Of a DNA stretch of 64,000 nucleotides, positions 11,221 to 22,460 are shown in pieces. The position numbers and the translations under genes were made by a program. The stretch covers positions 15,231,997-15,295,996 of the forward strand of contig CP099843.1 in NCBI GenBank assembly GCA_030062745.1. The letters run 5' to 3'. Position 1 is the stretch's first letter. Each line of letters opens with the position of its first letter. The stretch comes from Capitulum mitella (Eukaryota; Arthropoda; Thecostraca; Pollicipedomorpha; Pollicipedidae). The notes under the pieces were generated by a model. The model made no database searches, had not been told where the DNA came from, and saw only the letters and a program-made list of their open reading frames with translations.

Positions 11221-14200
11221 CCGGCTCCTGGTGTGGGCACGGTCAGGTGCCCGGTGCCAGGTGCCCGGTGGCCAGGGGAGGACGGTGGGTCGGTGGGCAA
11301 GTCCGTGGCATTGTCCGTGACTGTTGTCCGATGTGGCACTGTGGCTGTGCTGGCAGTGCCTCAGGCAGAGGTTTCGACGGCGAGACGCCGCGGTTTCTTG
11401 CTATGTGGTTTTTAGACTCGTGGAGATGGAAAAGTGCTTTATTTCTTTCTCCCAAGACGTTTCACGCGCACTCTACTCGGTTTAATTGTTGGCATGTGTG
11501 CCGCCCACGTATGTAAGACGTGCTGACGTTCTTGTGTTTTGTCCTAGATGAAGCTGAGAATAGAACATTTGTTCATCTCATTTTAATTATGACCATTCTT
11601 GTATCTTCATCATGTTCATTTGACGCAGTTGGCTGCATGAGGACTGTTCATCTTTGGTCGGTTACGGCGACCCATGTTTTAAAGACAGATACACGTTGAA
11701 TCTAGATGGAGGTCTCAAAGCAAAAAAAAAAAACGAAGCGTTTCTGATTGTGTTGTACATGATACTCTGGAGGGTGGGAATAAACTTTCTGTGAGGCTAC
11801 TTGCACAAGGAGCACCAAACGTTTGCACGAAAGATGGCTTGAAATGTTTTGAAAACCGCAAGGCGTCTTTTGGTAGCTAGACAAATTTACGAACTGTCTC
11901 GTTCCCTTTTGGCCACTCATCCGTAGGCGTCTCCAATGACCGCTCCTACTTTCCGGTTGTTTGTGTCCGGGTATTTATGTTGGGTAAGTACCTGCTGATC
12001 TAGGAACGATAAAGCCTCATCAAACACTCTGAGCCAAGTGGACACCGAGGTCTTTTTATCGTACCCAATGCAGGTGTTCGGTCGCGAAACGTCACTTACA
12101 GGACAAATACGAATCAAGCCCGCGGTTGACACCAGCTGGAGGAAGAGCAGCTGCACGAAACTGTTGATAAATTTTACTCCGTTAACCCGTCCGCTACCAG
12201 TGGTCAGATCCATTTTCCCCGTACCAGGGCGGGACGCTTGAACACCCCTTTTTAATTTGCGAACCATGCTTTGGAGGAAAATGAGCTATACATTAGTTGA
12301 AAGCACTTGAAGAGAAGAGCTCGAAACCGGTACCATTTTTGGAAACTGCCCAAAATTTTAAGGAAATATAGCTAAAGAAAATCAAAATCACGTTTTGTTG
12401 CTTTTAGCTCAGCAGTTAATTAAGGTTATTCCTCAAAATTTTGTCTCACACGATAGCTAATAACACGCAAACAGCCCTTTTAAGTAGTTATCCATTTTTT
12501 ACCTTCGGCGCGTGTCAGGTCAGGTCACGTCGCCGTTCCAAACTGGTGCATTTGCAAAATGTACGCTCTTTTTCTTCTCACTGATGAACATATTTTACGA
12601 CTGATTTACATGCGAAAGCGTGCTGATGAGGTACCCAAACACATAATGGACACCCGACCATGATTTCAGGTTGAATTTAAGGTCAGCTGAGGTAAACGAA
12701 GGTCAAATTTTCAGATGATATGGATCTAAGAATTTAAAGTTTAAGCGGGGTCCACGTGGCAAGTAGAATATTTTTCGAAGCTCAGGAAGGGTCCATGGAA
12801 ACCAAGAGAGGTCATGTGAGGTCACCAGCTGACGGTCGCCGACGCCATTAGATGTGCCTGCCGTGAGGAGGAATCAGTAAGGTGCACATGGCCATGTAGG
12901 AATTTTTTTAATGGAACCTTGTTCTGGCAATTTGCCGCAAGCATTGTTTTTACACTTTGCTGTGACTTATGTAAGACCACAACAGTCTTCAGTGCATTGC
13001 TTAGATCCAAAAATGTCACTGACATCAGATGACCTCTAGTGACCTCTTTTTCCCCTGGAGTGTGAGATAAGATTATTTTGGGCCATAAAGTCGAATTCAG
13101 CATCTGTTTTAATCATATGGAGCTGCAAATTATTAATTCTGGGCAAAAAATTGGGTTTATAAGTGCTCCCATATTGGTGGGTCATGACGTAGCCAAGATC
13201 ACGGGTGCTCTGGCGACATGGTGGTAGCACATGTGAGTTACTGTTAATATCTATGCATCAGAATCCCGTAAAAATCCGCTTAAATTTAGACACAGTTTCA
13301 AAAGGGACTAACACTTGCCTAACCTCAGGTTACTGACCATGAACTTTACGAAACATCTGAGATAAACAAATTGTACATTCTATCGCATGCTATGTCTCCT
13401 GCAAGTTTTGGCGAACTCTGTTCAACCCCAAAAAAAGTCATAGCGGGTCAAGATTTTTTGCAGGTTGACCTCTGATGTAACTTAGTTCAGTGACCTGGCT
13501 TGATCGGGGCTGGAAATTATATGTGATATTTGTAATTAATGGCAGAAAAGGTATTGTAAATTTTGGCGACTCTGTGTTTTCCGTTTTCCCACTGTGGCGG
13601 AAAAACCGGCGGGGATGTTCAAACACTTCCCCCGATACGTGGCGAATTAAAGAATGCTGCTCCTGCGGCTGCGTGTTTTATTGCCAGTTAACGTTGCGAA
13701 TTTCGGTGGATGCAATTTTAAGGCCACTTTCCATGGGCGCGGGAAGCGGGGAGGCAGGGGGTCGCTGCCCTCCAGCTTTTTCGAAATTTAACATTGACGC
13801 TATGGGCGTTGACCGGAGAGAATTGACCCGGAATGTTTCTTGGCTCCCCCAAGTGTGGAAAAGTTCTCACGCCCCGTCAGTTCTTATTCCGAACGTCTTT
13901 TATCGGAACTTTTAGGGATTCGGAGAATAGGAGCATGACTAACTGCATGGGTTAATTCTTATGAAAAACGGAGGAATAAAATGAGGGATGCGCACAGTGG
14001 TTTTGAACCGGTCTGCTTTTACCCTGTCCATTCAGCATAACATAGTCTTAAACAGTGAAGTGAAGTTATGCATGAACATCTGAGGACTCTTTAACCGCAT
14101 AACTGCATAAGCAGGTTGTTTTTTTTCATTCACGTTGTTTGTTTACTGAGCCAAAACGTCAAGCTAGCCCATGAGTGTGCCGTAGTGTGAGCTCACACCC

Positions 14201-14252
14201 GCTGTTGCGGTTTGTGCAGGAGCCAAGCTGCTTGTTTGGCAAATTTTTTGGG
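11221..14252. other. Intergenic DNA, AGGTCA-rich from about 12.5 to 13.5 kb
   Basis: No coding exon was recognised. The stretch at 12515-13500 has many AGGTCA/TGACCT hexamers. TTGAACACCCC near 12238 and its partial inverse GGGGATGTTCAA near 13613 could be the ends of a ~1.4 kb element related in style to the TTAA elements at 22.5, 53.6 and 57.5 kb, but the ends match poorly and this is only a suggestion. 13720-13870 resembles other GC-rich repeat patches. Confidence 0.4.
11779..11784 (+). terminator. Candidate polyadenylation signal for the formin gene
   Basis: AATAAA lies 559 bp after the formin stop codon on the same strand. It is the first canonical hexamer I noticed. Usage is not shown by sequence alone. 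Confidence 0.35.
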
Positions 14253-14370
14253 GTTTAGATATAGGATTTCAGACCGTTTCTTTGCAGTCATTGCCATGGG
14301 CTTTATATTAAAATCCCCGAATACTGGGGGTCCGGGCCCCCCAAACCCCCGGGATCTCCAGCCGTGGAGC
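14253..14370. repeat. Dispersed repeat shared with 56090-56190
   Basis: The segment AGACCGTTTCTTTGCAGTCA and the later CCCGGGATCTCCA recur in the same order and spacing range near 56100-56190 (AGACCGTTTCTTTCCAGTCA, CCCGGGATCTCCA). It is a degraded dispersed repeat of unknown class, directly abutting the MITE at 14371. Confidence 0.55.
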
Positions 14371-14637
14371 CAGGGACGTAGCCAAGGGTGGGGGGCCATG
14401 GGGCCATGGCTCCCCCTGAGCCAAGCGGTCTGCACTAGATATATAGCGATTTCTCACGAATACGGAATAGTGACCAAGTATATGTTGCAAAAACAAACAT
14501 TGTATGTATTCCTCGGGGTTAAATATGAGGTTAATCGCGTAAAATTGCCGCTTTTTCTTGTAAACTTCGTCATATGGCAGCGGCATATGACATTTGACAT
14601 TTACCCCCCTCCCAGGGAAATCCTGGTTACGTGCCTG
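14371..14637. mobile_element. hAT-like MITE, family A, copy 2
   Basis: This 267-bp element begins CAGGGACGTAGCCAAGG and ends CCTGGTTACGTGCCTG. The flanks CGTGGAGC (14363-14370) and CATGAAGC (14638-14645) match at 6/8. It aligns end to end with 875-1149. It has no transposase. Confidence 0.78.
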
Positions 14638-14784
14638 CATGAAGCTGACTTAACGAGCCGCACCAGCCCGGGCCATTTTACGCTCCTTCACTTGTGAGCG
14701 GAGCAAAAGCAACCAAAGTTTTGAGATGCCGCCGCGTGGGGGCGCTGCGCGTGGTCAAATGTTTGCACCCGCTATTAGTTTAAC

Positions 14785-14894
14785 GTAGGGACATAGCCAA
14801 GGGGGACATGGCTATGTCCCCTTTGGCCCCCTTGAACCGGGCGATCTACATTAGGTAGCAGTAATACGGAATAGTGATCGCAATACGGAATAGG

Positions 14895-14897
<3 letters not shown>
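14785..14897. mobile_element. hAT-like MITE, family A, truncated copy 3
   Basis: The segment begins TAGGGACATAGCCAAGGGGG and continues with the family A left-half sequence (GGGCGATCTACATTAG, AATACGGAATAGTGATCG), then runs into a (TA)n array where the right half should be. GGGACATAGCC (14788-14798) and GGCTATGTCCC (14810-14820) form a perfect 11-bp inverted repeat within the end. Confidence 0.6.
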
Positions 14898-14944
<47 letters not shown>

Positions 14945-15212
14945 TGATCGTACAGATGTATATATATGGTCAGAAACGTATTTAGGAGTTCACCAAGGGA
15001 ATGCCACCATGCTTCAGAAGGTGCCGCTAGCTTTAGAGACGCCAATACATATCGTGGGGCGGGGGAGGCAGTTAAAGTTCTAAACAATGTCGTCATATAT
15101 TTTGCTGCATTTTGACGTGTAATATATATCAATATATATATATATATTATTTATATATATATGTGTGTGTGTGTGTTGTGTGTGTGTGTGTGTATATATG
15201 TGCATGTATGTG

Positions 15213-15243
<31 letters not shown>
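14898..15243. repeat. (TA)n and (TG)n microsatellite cluster
   Basis: A (TA)n block at 14898-14937 is followed by about 180 bp of ordinary sequence. A compound (TA)n-(TG)n-(TA)n stretch then runs from 15129 to 15243. Confidence 0.9.
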
Positions 15244-15261
15244 CATGCGGCAATAGCTGTA

Positions 15262-16400
15262 TTTCAGACCATAGGGACGTCCACTGAGCCCTTGGGACGT
15301 CCCTCAAAAATTTGGGGCGCCCTTCTGTTCCTTATGGCGCCCTCTTGGCCATCGGAACACATTTTTGGACCTCAGGAACACCGTCGGAACCCTCGGAGTT
15401 CACTCTCCAGGATTTTGGGAGTTTAGGAACTTTCTGTTCCTTAGGGCGTGATCTAACCCTCAGGACACGTTTTCATACGTCAGGGGCGCCCTTTGAGCCA
15501 TTGGGGGCGTCCCTCCCGGTTCTGAGGCGCCCAGACTCTCTAGAGCGTAGTAGTCCTCGAAACATATTTTCAGACCACGAGGCATCCTGTGATTCCTCAG
15601 GGATGCTTCCCTTGTTTGGAGAGTCCTTTATTCCTTTAGTCTTCAGAACGTCCTTCTGGACCTCTGCACATTTTCTCGGACCACAGGACGGAGGACCCTT
15701 TGAGTCCTCGGAAGCGCCCTTGAGAGGTTTTGGGGAACCCTTTTCATTTTTTAGAGTGTCCTAGACCTGGGACATATTTTAGACGTCAGAGGTGCCCTTT
15801 GAGCCCTCGGGACGCCCCTCCAGAGTTTGAGACGCCCTTTTATCTTTTATGATGTCCTTCTAGCCCTCGATACGTATCTTCAGACCTCAGGCGCGCCCTC
15901 GTTTGAGTCGTCGAAGCCCCTTCAAGCCATCAGAGGCGTCCCTCCATCGGATTTTTACCACTGGAAGCGCCATTTTATTATTTAGGACGTCCCTGTATCC
16001 TTAGGGACATGGACTACTGGGGCATCCGAATGATCCCTCGGGGGGCACCTCTCCAGCGCGAGAGTTTGAGGCTCGCCTTTATTCTTCACGGCGTCCTTCT
16101 ATCCGGGGACATATTGTCAGGCCCCGGGACATATTTTCAGATCACAGGGGCGCCCTTTCAGCCCTCCGGGCGTCCTTACAGAGTTCGGGGACACCAGGGT
16201 ATTATTTTAACCATCGAGATGATTTCATACCTCAAGGACGCTCTGTCAGCTCTCGAGGGGGACTCTCCGGGTCGCCCTTGGGTCTTCATGACCATTAAGT
16301 TGAGTTTATTTGTTGATTTTCTCCCCATCCTCGGTACATTTTTAGACCTTTCGAGTCGCCCTTCGAGGTCTCGAGAGCATAATTTCAGGTTCAGTGTCTT
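15262..16400. repeat. ~105-bp tandem satellite, about 10 degenerate units
   Basis: Recurrent blocks of the type CAGGGGCGCCCTTTGAGCC, CGGGACGTCCCTCCAGAG, GGGCGCCCTT, TTAGGGCGTCCTTCTAG and GGGACATATTTTCAGACC repeat in order. Unit starts are near 15265, 15374, 15481, 15581, 15685, 15789 and 15890 (spacing 100-109 bp) and continue to about 16400. Units are well diverged. Long open frames through this region are a by-product of the repeat, not genes. Confidence 0.85.
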
Positions 16401-16424
16401 GTGATCCAGAACACGCCATTACCA

Positions 16425-16655
16425 TTAGGGGCGCCTTCGGCGCCCAAGGGGGATATCATGGCCAGATGGCATCCCCCTGTATACACCCCCGTATATGATA
16501 AAGAAGCAAACATTATATGTTTTTCCTTTGCGTTAAGTATGAGATCATTTACATTAAATGGTTTTTTTGCTGTACACTTCGTCACATGTCATTGGAATGT
16601 CACAAAATTTCACATTTGCCCCTCCCCCAGAGGAAAATCCTAGCTACGTGCTTGG
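16425..16655. mobile_element. hAT-like MITE, family A, degraded copy 4
   Basis: The interior and right end (AACATTATATGTTTTTCC, CACATTTGCCCCTCCCCCAG, ATCCTAGCTACGTGCTTG) match family A. The left end is replaced by the palindrome GGCGCCTTCGGCGCC, so the copy is truncated or rearranged next to the satellite. Confidence 0.6.
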
Positions 16656-17891
16656 TTCAGCGCGTCAGGCTCAATGTTCCTTTCTGCTTTCACAAGGTGT
16701 TCTTGGTATGAAAAAGCAGCCAGAATTTTATCGAAACGTATCTATGCTTTCTTTACGAGCAGCTGGAACATCACTGAAGGTCGAAAGTGTTTTGAAATAA
16801 TTCCAAATTTTTACGAGAAATGATTATTCACCATTCCAAGTTTAAACACAAAACGTTCGAATCCCCAGAGTACCAGCAGCATCTGATTCGTCAATCTTAA
16901 AGGGGTGCAGGAAGAGAAAGGGTTGTTTATTATTTCGAAACCAGCGCAAAACATCACAAAATGTTAGCAATCTTCGGAGGAGCAGTCATCCAGGCAAACA
17001 GGGCGGGGAAAGACACATCCAAATTCGCTGAAAACCACCAGAGGAGCATCTAAACGGTGTACACGACTGGCGACGCAGATACACCGCCGAATCCCATGGA
17101 CGCACAAATGCACAATAACCTGAAACTGAAGAATATATACAAGGTCGCACGTGCGGTCGGACATCCCGGTGCCAGACTGTCATCGTCCGCAGCTCGTCAC
17201 TCGCAAATTCCCGGCCGGTCCGCGATACTCCGTCCCTGACAGAGGCATTCTCCCCAATCCCGGTGTCAGATGCAGAGTATCGCCCCCGCTCCCGGCGCTG
17301 GTGTTACCGCACTGAAAACCGACACAGGAATCGCCTCCGAATGTATCGCCGCCAGCGATCGTGTGGCTCATATCACCCGCGAGGCCTTTCCGTCGTTTTG
17401 TTTCTGCTCTTTTCCGTGCATGGTCCACTTCCTTAGCAGTCCGGTTGTAGTCTCGTTGCCTCGAGACGTCCCGACCAATATGGTTTCACCACAGCCGTGC
17501 AATTTCGACGCTACTGCGTTTCGGGAGGACTTTTTGGACAGAGCAGGACGCAGCGAACGAACGCTTGCGACGAAAAAATCGCCATATCAAGATTCAAATA
17601 CAACCCCGAACGAATGTTGGAGCCCTGCTAGCTCGCAGCAGGGATCCAGACTCCGAAAACATCAAGCGAAGGTGGTCGTTCGGACGCTCTGTCTCTGGTG
17701 GTAATCACGGGGACGTCCGGAGATAACCCCGCCACCACCTGGCCTTCCCCCACCTCAGGTGCGTCCCGGACGCAAACACGAGCCCTCACGCACCTCCCGC
17801 CAGCAGCGACAGTTGCCGTCGCCGTATTCCTCTCGCCGAGCGGCCAGGCAGCGTCCCGCGGGCTCACAGTGCGCGGCGGCCGAGCGCGTCC
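16656..17891. other. Intergenic / 3' flank of the receptor gene
   Basis: No gene or named repeat was recognised. On the minus strand this is the 3' flank of the receptor, and hexamers resembling AATAAA occur around 16926-16931 (TTTATT on the plus strand), which could serve as a polyadenylation signal. Confidence 0.4.
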
Positions 17892-18167
17892 TCACACATT
17901 GGTCTCGGACGTGCCGCCGTTGAGCCGGCGCTCGGCCGCCGGGTGCAGGCCGCCGTTGGCTGCGCCGTCGGCGACAGCCTTGGCCAACAGCGGGGTGCTC
18001 AGCGGAGTCTCGGTCGGCCTCCGGCGCGCCGAGCCGGCTGTGCCCGTGGTGCCCGTGGTGCCGGTGGTGTCCTTGGCAGACGAGCTGTGCTGGTGCTGCT
18101 GGCACGGGTGGTGCAGCGTGTGGTTTACGCTGAGCCGAGTCGGCTGCCGCCTGCCGCAGAGCGTTTC
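17892..18167 (-). CDS. Pyrokinin/CAPA/NMU-type GPCR, cytoplasmic tail exon with stop
   Basis: On the minus strand the acceptor CGTCCAG precedes GAAACGCTCTGC, giving ETLCGRRQPTRLSVNHTL and a 91-residue tail ending SETNV and stop. It joins 'RQAFK' of the TM7 exon in phase 0 to make AFKETLCG, which resembles helix 8 and the juxtamembrane Cys of CAPA/pyrokinin receptors (the Cys is a likely palmitoylation site). The tail is Ser/Thr-rich (HSSSAKDTTGTTGTTGT), suitable for kinase phosphorylation and arrestin binding. The final -ETNV fits a class I PDZ-ligand pattern (S/T-x-hydrophobic), an inference only. If the intron at 19223 were retained, the protein would instead end VSIHCCRGAAI. Confidence 0.78.
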   Translation of the reverse strand, partial: ETLCGRRQPTRLSVNHTLHHPCQQHQHSSSAKDTTGTTGTTGTAGSARRRPTETPLSTPLLAKAVADGAANGGLHPAAERRLNGGTSETNV

Positions 18168-19223
18168 CTGGACGCAGAGCACGAACTGGTCACGACAATC
18201 AAACGTGACAAGGAAAAATGAAAACATTTGTTTTCGAACCTTTCCATGTCTCAAAAGTTTGATATGCCTAGCACTGCACAGTGAGGCGTGTTGAATGCAT
18301 CACGAATGATAGACTGCATGCGCGATGTAATTTTGGTGCCAAGAAGATTGCAAACTTTGTAGTTTGCAATCTTCAGTCGCAAGCTACAAAGAAGTCGCGG
18401 ACACGAATGTACCATTTGTTGGTAAACAATAATGAGCGTAATGATCTATTTAAAAGAACCTGACCCACGTCGTTGGCAGTCCGCTTCATACATCCACTGC
18501 TACCGTAATTTGTCTTTTTTATCTCGAACAAATGTGCCTGATTTTTTTATACTGATCTCCTACGCCCTTCGTTCTTTTCTTCCTCGAGCAAACCATTTGC
18601 CCCCGATTTCTCCTTAACACCTCTTGAGAATCTCTGTCTCAGTTCTCTTCCTACATATCGTCGTCTTTGTCTGCAATAGGCATTAGTTTGTTTCCTGTGT
18701 CCCCTGATCCCTCCTCTGTACGTTGGTTCTCCCTTCTTCTGTGTTCCGCTCTTATTCCCCCTCGGGACGTGACGGCCTATTTTTCTTAGAGATTTTGTGC
18801 GTCAGTGCCAAGCGGAACACTCAACGATATGGCCGTGAACATCAGCAGCCTCATACGTATCCCTGAGCCGCTGAATTCCCGCCGCGATAACCCGCTCAGA
18901 AACAACCTTATAGATCGTTGTCTTTATAAACGACGCAGCCTCGTGTAAACACCACTATAAACGTAGTGGACAGCGGATATTGCTTCCCGCTAGGTGACCG
19001 GACGCAGAAAACACAGTCATCTTTCTCATCGCATTAGATGATGAGATGAACAAGGCGAAGCGGAATTCAGGCCCGCGTTTTACGGAAGGCAAGATCCTCA
19101 TAAAGTGATGTTAAGGTTCAATGTGACATGAACAATTTCACTGTTGTCCGCTTTCGGGACGGCAGTGGCTTTTCCCCATCGTTTTCCTCATATCGCAGCC
19201 CCCCGGCAGCAGTGGATACTGAC
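18168..19223 (-). other. Receptor intron between TM7 and tail exons, phase 0
   Basis: A 1.06-kb intron with donor GTCAGT (weak but acceptable) and acceptor TCCAG. It contains a perfect hairpin at 18344-18373 and otherwise nothing recognised. Confidence 0.65.
18344..18373. repeat. Perfect 13-bp hairpin
   Basis: AAGATTGCAAACT, a TTGT loop, then AGTTTGCAATCTT forms a perfect stem inside the last receptor intron. Confidence 0.85.
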
Positions 19224-19426
19224 CTTGAAGGCCTGCCGGTATTTGGCCGACATGACGTTGTAAAGAATTGGGTTGATCGTCGCTGAGAAATAGTAGAAGC
19301 AGCCGGTGATGTAGTACATGTACTCGTTGACCTCCCGGTAGTTGGGCAGCTCCTCGCCGTAAATGTACAGCAGCCTCTGGGCATGGTGCGGGGCGAAACA
19401 TACGAAAAACCCGATGACCACAGCAA
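19224..19426 (-). CDS. Pyrokinin/CAPA/NMU-type GPCR, TM6-TM7 exon
   Basis: After acceptor CGTTGCAG the bases TT complete a Val codon begun at 41174. AVVIGFFVCFAPHHAQRLL is TM6 with a C-x-x-P motif (CFAP in place of the usual CWxP). YIYGEELPNYREVNEYMYY forms extracellular loop 3. ITGCFYYFSATINPILYNVM is TM7 with NPxxY (NPILY), then SAKYRQAFK begins helix 8. The 'HAQRL' sequence after TM6 and 'NPILYNVMS' are characteristic of neuromedin-U/pyrokinin receptors. Such receptors are Gq-coupled and bind amidated FxPRL- or PRV-type peptides. The exon is 203 nt and ends TTCAAG|GTCAGT. Confidence 0.93.
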
Positions 19427-20195
19427 CTGCAACGGAAAAACTCACTTTGTAAATGTACACTTTGTACTCAAATTGTAATCGGATATAACGAAATATTGCG
19501 CTCCCATGTGCTACAATGGAAAAGACCCCCACTGGGCGGTCGTATAAGTCATATCACAAACGTAAATGCTGGATGATGCAGCCTACGCGGGTAGCTCGGG
19601 ACACAGCCTAAGATAAGTTATATCAGCATCAGTCGGTTGACAGGGGACTGTGTCGCATCGTTCCACGTAGCGGTGGCATGATGCGTGTTTTCAATACGTA
19701 CACCTTTTCTGGTACCGAAAAAGCTCACAAATCGCAAAAGAACGTCCATGGCAGCGACAACAAGTCAATTTTCACGGTGAAAAAACGAATTAATGTAAGT
19801 TGGCTTTTTTATACTTGCCTGGGCCAAAACTGAGTTCGTCATCTTCAATGTATAAACTGTCCGGTGCCTTCGAAACGTCAGCTACCTCAACTCACCGGAC
19901 CCGGCACGGGAGCACGTGGCCAGCCTCCGCCCCGCTTCAGAATTACTCGTCAAAATTGTCTCATTCTGCGGCGTATCAGGCCAGCGGCGGCCGGATACAC
20001 TGGGGTCCCAGCACGGACCAGCCGCCGGCACCCTGCCGTCCGCCAGATAAGGCCGACACGCGGTCTTCTGGTATTCCGATGGCCGCATGATTCATGCGAT
20101 AGCTTGCTGATGCGCAATCGCGGGGCGTAATTTCGACATAGCGGCGACGGCCGGCCGGCCACCGCCCGGCCAGCTGCCCAAAACGGCGCGAATAG

Positions 20196-20345
20196 GACTC
20201 TCTCCCTCTCTCCCCCTCTCTCTCTCCCTCTCTCTTTCTCGCTCTCTCCCTCCCTCTCTCTCTCCCTTTCTCTCTCTTTCCCTCTCTCTTTTTATTCTCT
20301 TTTCCCCAGATGTTCTCTCTCTCTCGCACTCCCCCGCTCACGATT
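20196..20345. repeat. Pyrimidine-rich (CT)n tract
   Basis: An imperfect CTCTC/CCCTC low-complexity tract on the plus strand. Confidence 0.9.
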
Positions 20346-20939
20346 TTCTTCAGTCCTTTTGTTAAGTTCCTCCCCTTTCTTTCCCTTCCATTCCTCTTTT
20401 TCCCCTTTCGTTCTCAATCTCCTTCCGACTTTTAGCTGCCCGTTCAAGCTTTAAGACATCAAAGGGTGCAACATGTTTCACATAACTACTTCAAAATGAT
20501 GGAGATCTCTTTAATTGTGGTCTTAGTCGTAGCTGTAGTTTCTTACGCCTCCAAAGTCGTTGAAAAGTGGGTGCATCTGTTCATGAAAAGATATTGTAAT
20601 CGGCTTCGGCTACAGCGGAACAATTTATGCTCATACCATGTGAATAAATTGTTGCGAAAAGCGAATTAGCATGATCGATGATACGCATAAACATCTTAAT
20701 TTGTCTTGGGATGCGATACATACGTCTCTTCCAGATTTTTAAAACTGGAAGCTGGAGGCACTGATGTTCTCCGGGTCGATTACAAAGATGCGTTTTCTTC
20801 TCAGCCTTATTCCAGACATTTCCATCCGTTTACAGAGAAACTGCGTGCAGAGGGAACGAAATTATTCAAGCCAGGAGAAGAGAATCGTCCATAAAAAGCA
20901 CAACTGAATAAGGGGATTCCGCCCCATTATATGGCTCTT

Positions 20940-21350
20940 AACGGCCGGCTGTGGGCGCCCTGATAAATGCCGCAGTAGACGCCAGAATGGCCAGATCCGT
21001 GCGGCGGCGCCGAACCGTGCCGCCAGCGCGCCAGTTCTGCCGCAGGCCGTCCGGGAGACCCACGTTCCAGGGTAACTGCCGGCAGCCGGCGCGCAGATCA
21101 CTCAGGGGGCGCATTCAGCCGCGGCCGGCGCCCGGCCCGAACAATGGCCGCCGCCGCCCGCAGCCGCCGGTGCCGCTGCTGCGGCGGCGGCGGCGGCCGG
21201 TCCGCGCTGCTGCGGGCCACGTTTGCCCGGTCGGCGACCGCAGGCGAGCACCTGCCAGGCGCGCGTCACCCGGCCGAGAGGCGCTGCCCTGGGACGGCCT
21301 GCCTGCCTGTCTGCGTCGGGGCAGACGAGCAGACCAGGACTGCGTTCGGT
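20940..21350. other. GC- and CpG-rich island, no gene recognised
   Basis: The composition jumps to very high GC with many CpG (GCGGCGGCGGCGGCC-type sequence). Open frames exist in several phases as expected from base composition, and none resembles a known protein. Its role is undetermined. Confidence 0.5.
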
Positions 21351-22386
21351 GACGGTATTCCGGAGCAGACGGCGCCGTCGCGCCGACCGGCCAGACAGCA
21401 GCGGTCGTTATCCGGCTACACGAATGGCCTATTCGGAGCTAACCAGAGCGACCGAGGGCGTCGTGAGCAGACTACCAGCAGTGGAAACAGGGACAAGTAG
21501 AGCTTCTGGGCTAAAATGTTCATGGAGCCGGCAGGGGAAGGGAACAGGGTAGAGGTGTGCGAAAATCCCGGTGGCGCCTGATGACATTCGTTTGTGACAT
21601 GACAAGTTACTGAGTTGCTAATATTTGTCTGAGTCTGAAGCTTTTTCATTAATTTATCTGTTTTCACAGCAAGGTACAAACCAAGCAACTGCGACATTTA
21701 AGGACAAATGATGCAAAAAAGTAATCGCTTCCCGACCAGAACGATATTTAAAGCAAACGAAGGCGACTTACTTCGAAAACCTTTAGGAACTCTGGAATGT
21801 GCCCTGAAATATAAAATTAAACTGAACCAAAAGCAATTAAAGTAAAAGAAAAAAGCAAGCAAAATAAACTAAGACAAGCCTGGGTTCGAATTCAACACGC
21901 TCCAAAAAGAATGTTCAACTTTCGCTGAGTAGACTGAAGTTATCGCCAAATTGTTCCCGTTTGACATGGCGAGATTCAGAATGTAATTAGATCTTGGAAT
22001 GCCGCAGTTCTATGAAAACTTTAACAATGATTGACTTCACGCACTTTGAGTGGACGAACATTCCCTTGGAAGTTCTTTCACTTCAAATTTGCTATGGGCT
22101 GAAATGCGAGAAGCCCAGCTTATTACAGTTTTCAGGGGCCAGCCTGGTGCGCCGTTGTTTAAACGTTCTATGTGGACGGGCGCCAGACAGCAAGACGTTT
22201 AACTTCCAAGAAGAGCAAGAAATTTATTTAATTACCATTGCAACATGGAACAGGATAAAGGAGTTGCGTGTGTTTATCGATAGGGTGATGAGAAATCAAA
22301 CACTCGCATGAGGTTTTTTCCAATTTCGAATAGAACAGCAATAAGGCAGTTGTGACTTACAGACCTTCAGCGGCTGCTCGAAAGAT

Positions 22387-22424
22387 CTTCAGAATACTAA
22401 TGACTAGTCATTAGCATACTGAAG
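22387..22424. repeat. Near-perfect 38-bp palindrome
   Basis: The core CTAATGACTAGTCATTAG (22397-22414) is a perfect 18-bp palindrome. The arms extend to CTTCAG ... CTGAAG with two mismatches per side. Confidence 0.85.
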
Positions 22425-22460
22425 CTGCAAGGGCGCAAAAAAGTTATTTTCAATCTTCAA

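Noticed and set aside
15312-15764. A 150-codon open frame on the plus strand
   Set aside because: It lies entirely in the ~105-bp satellite; the frame is a result of the repeat period and composition.
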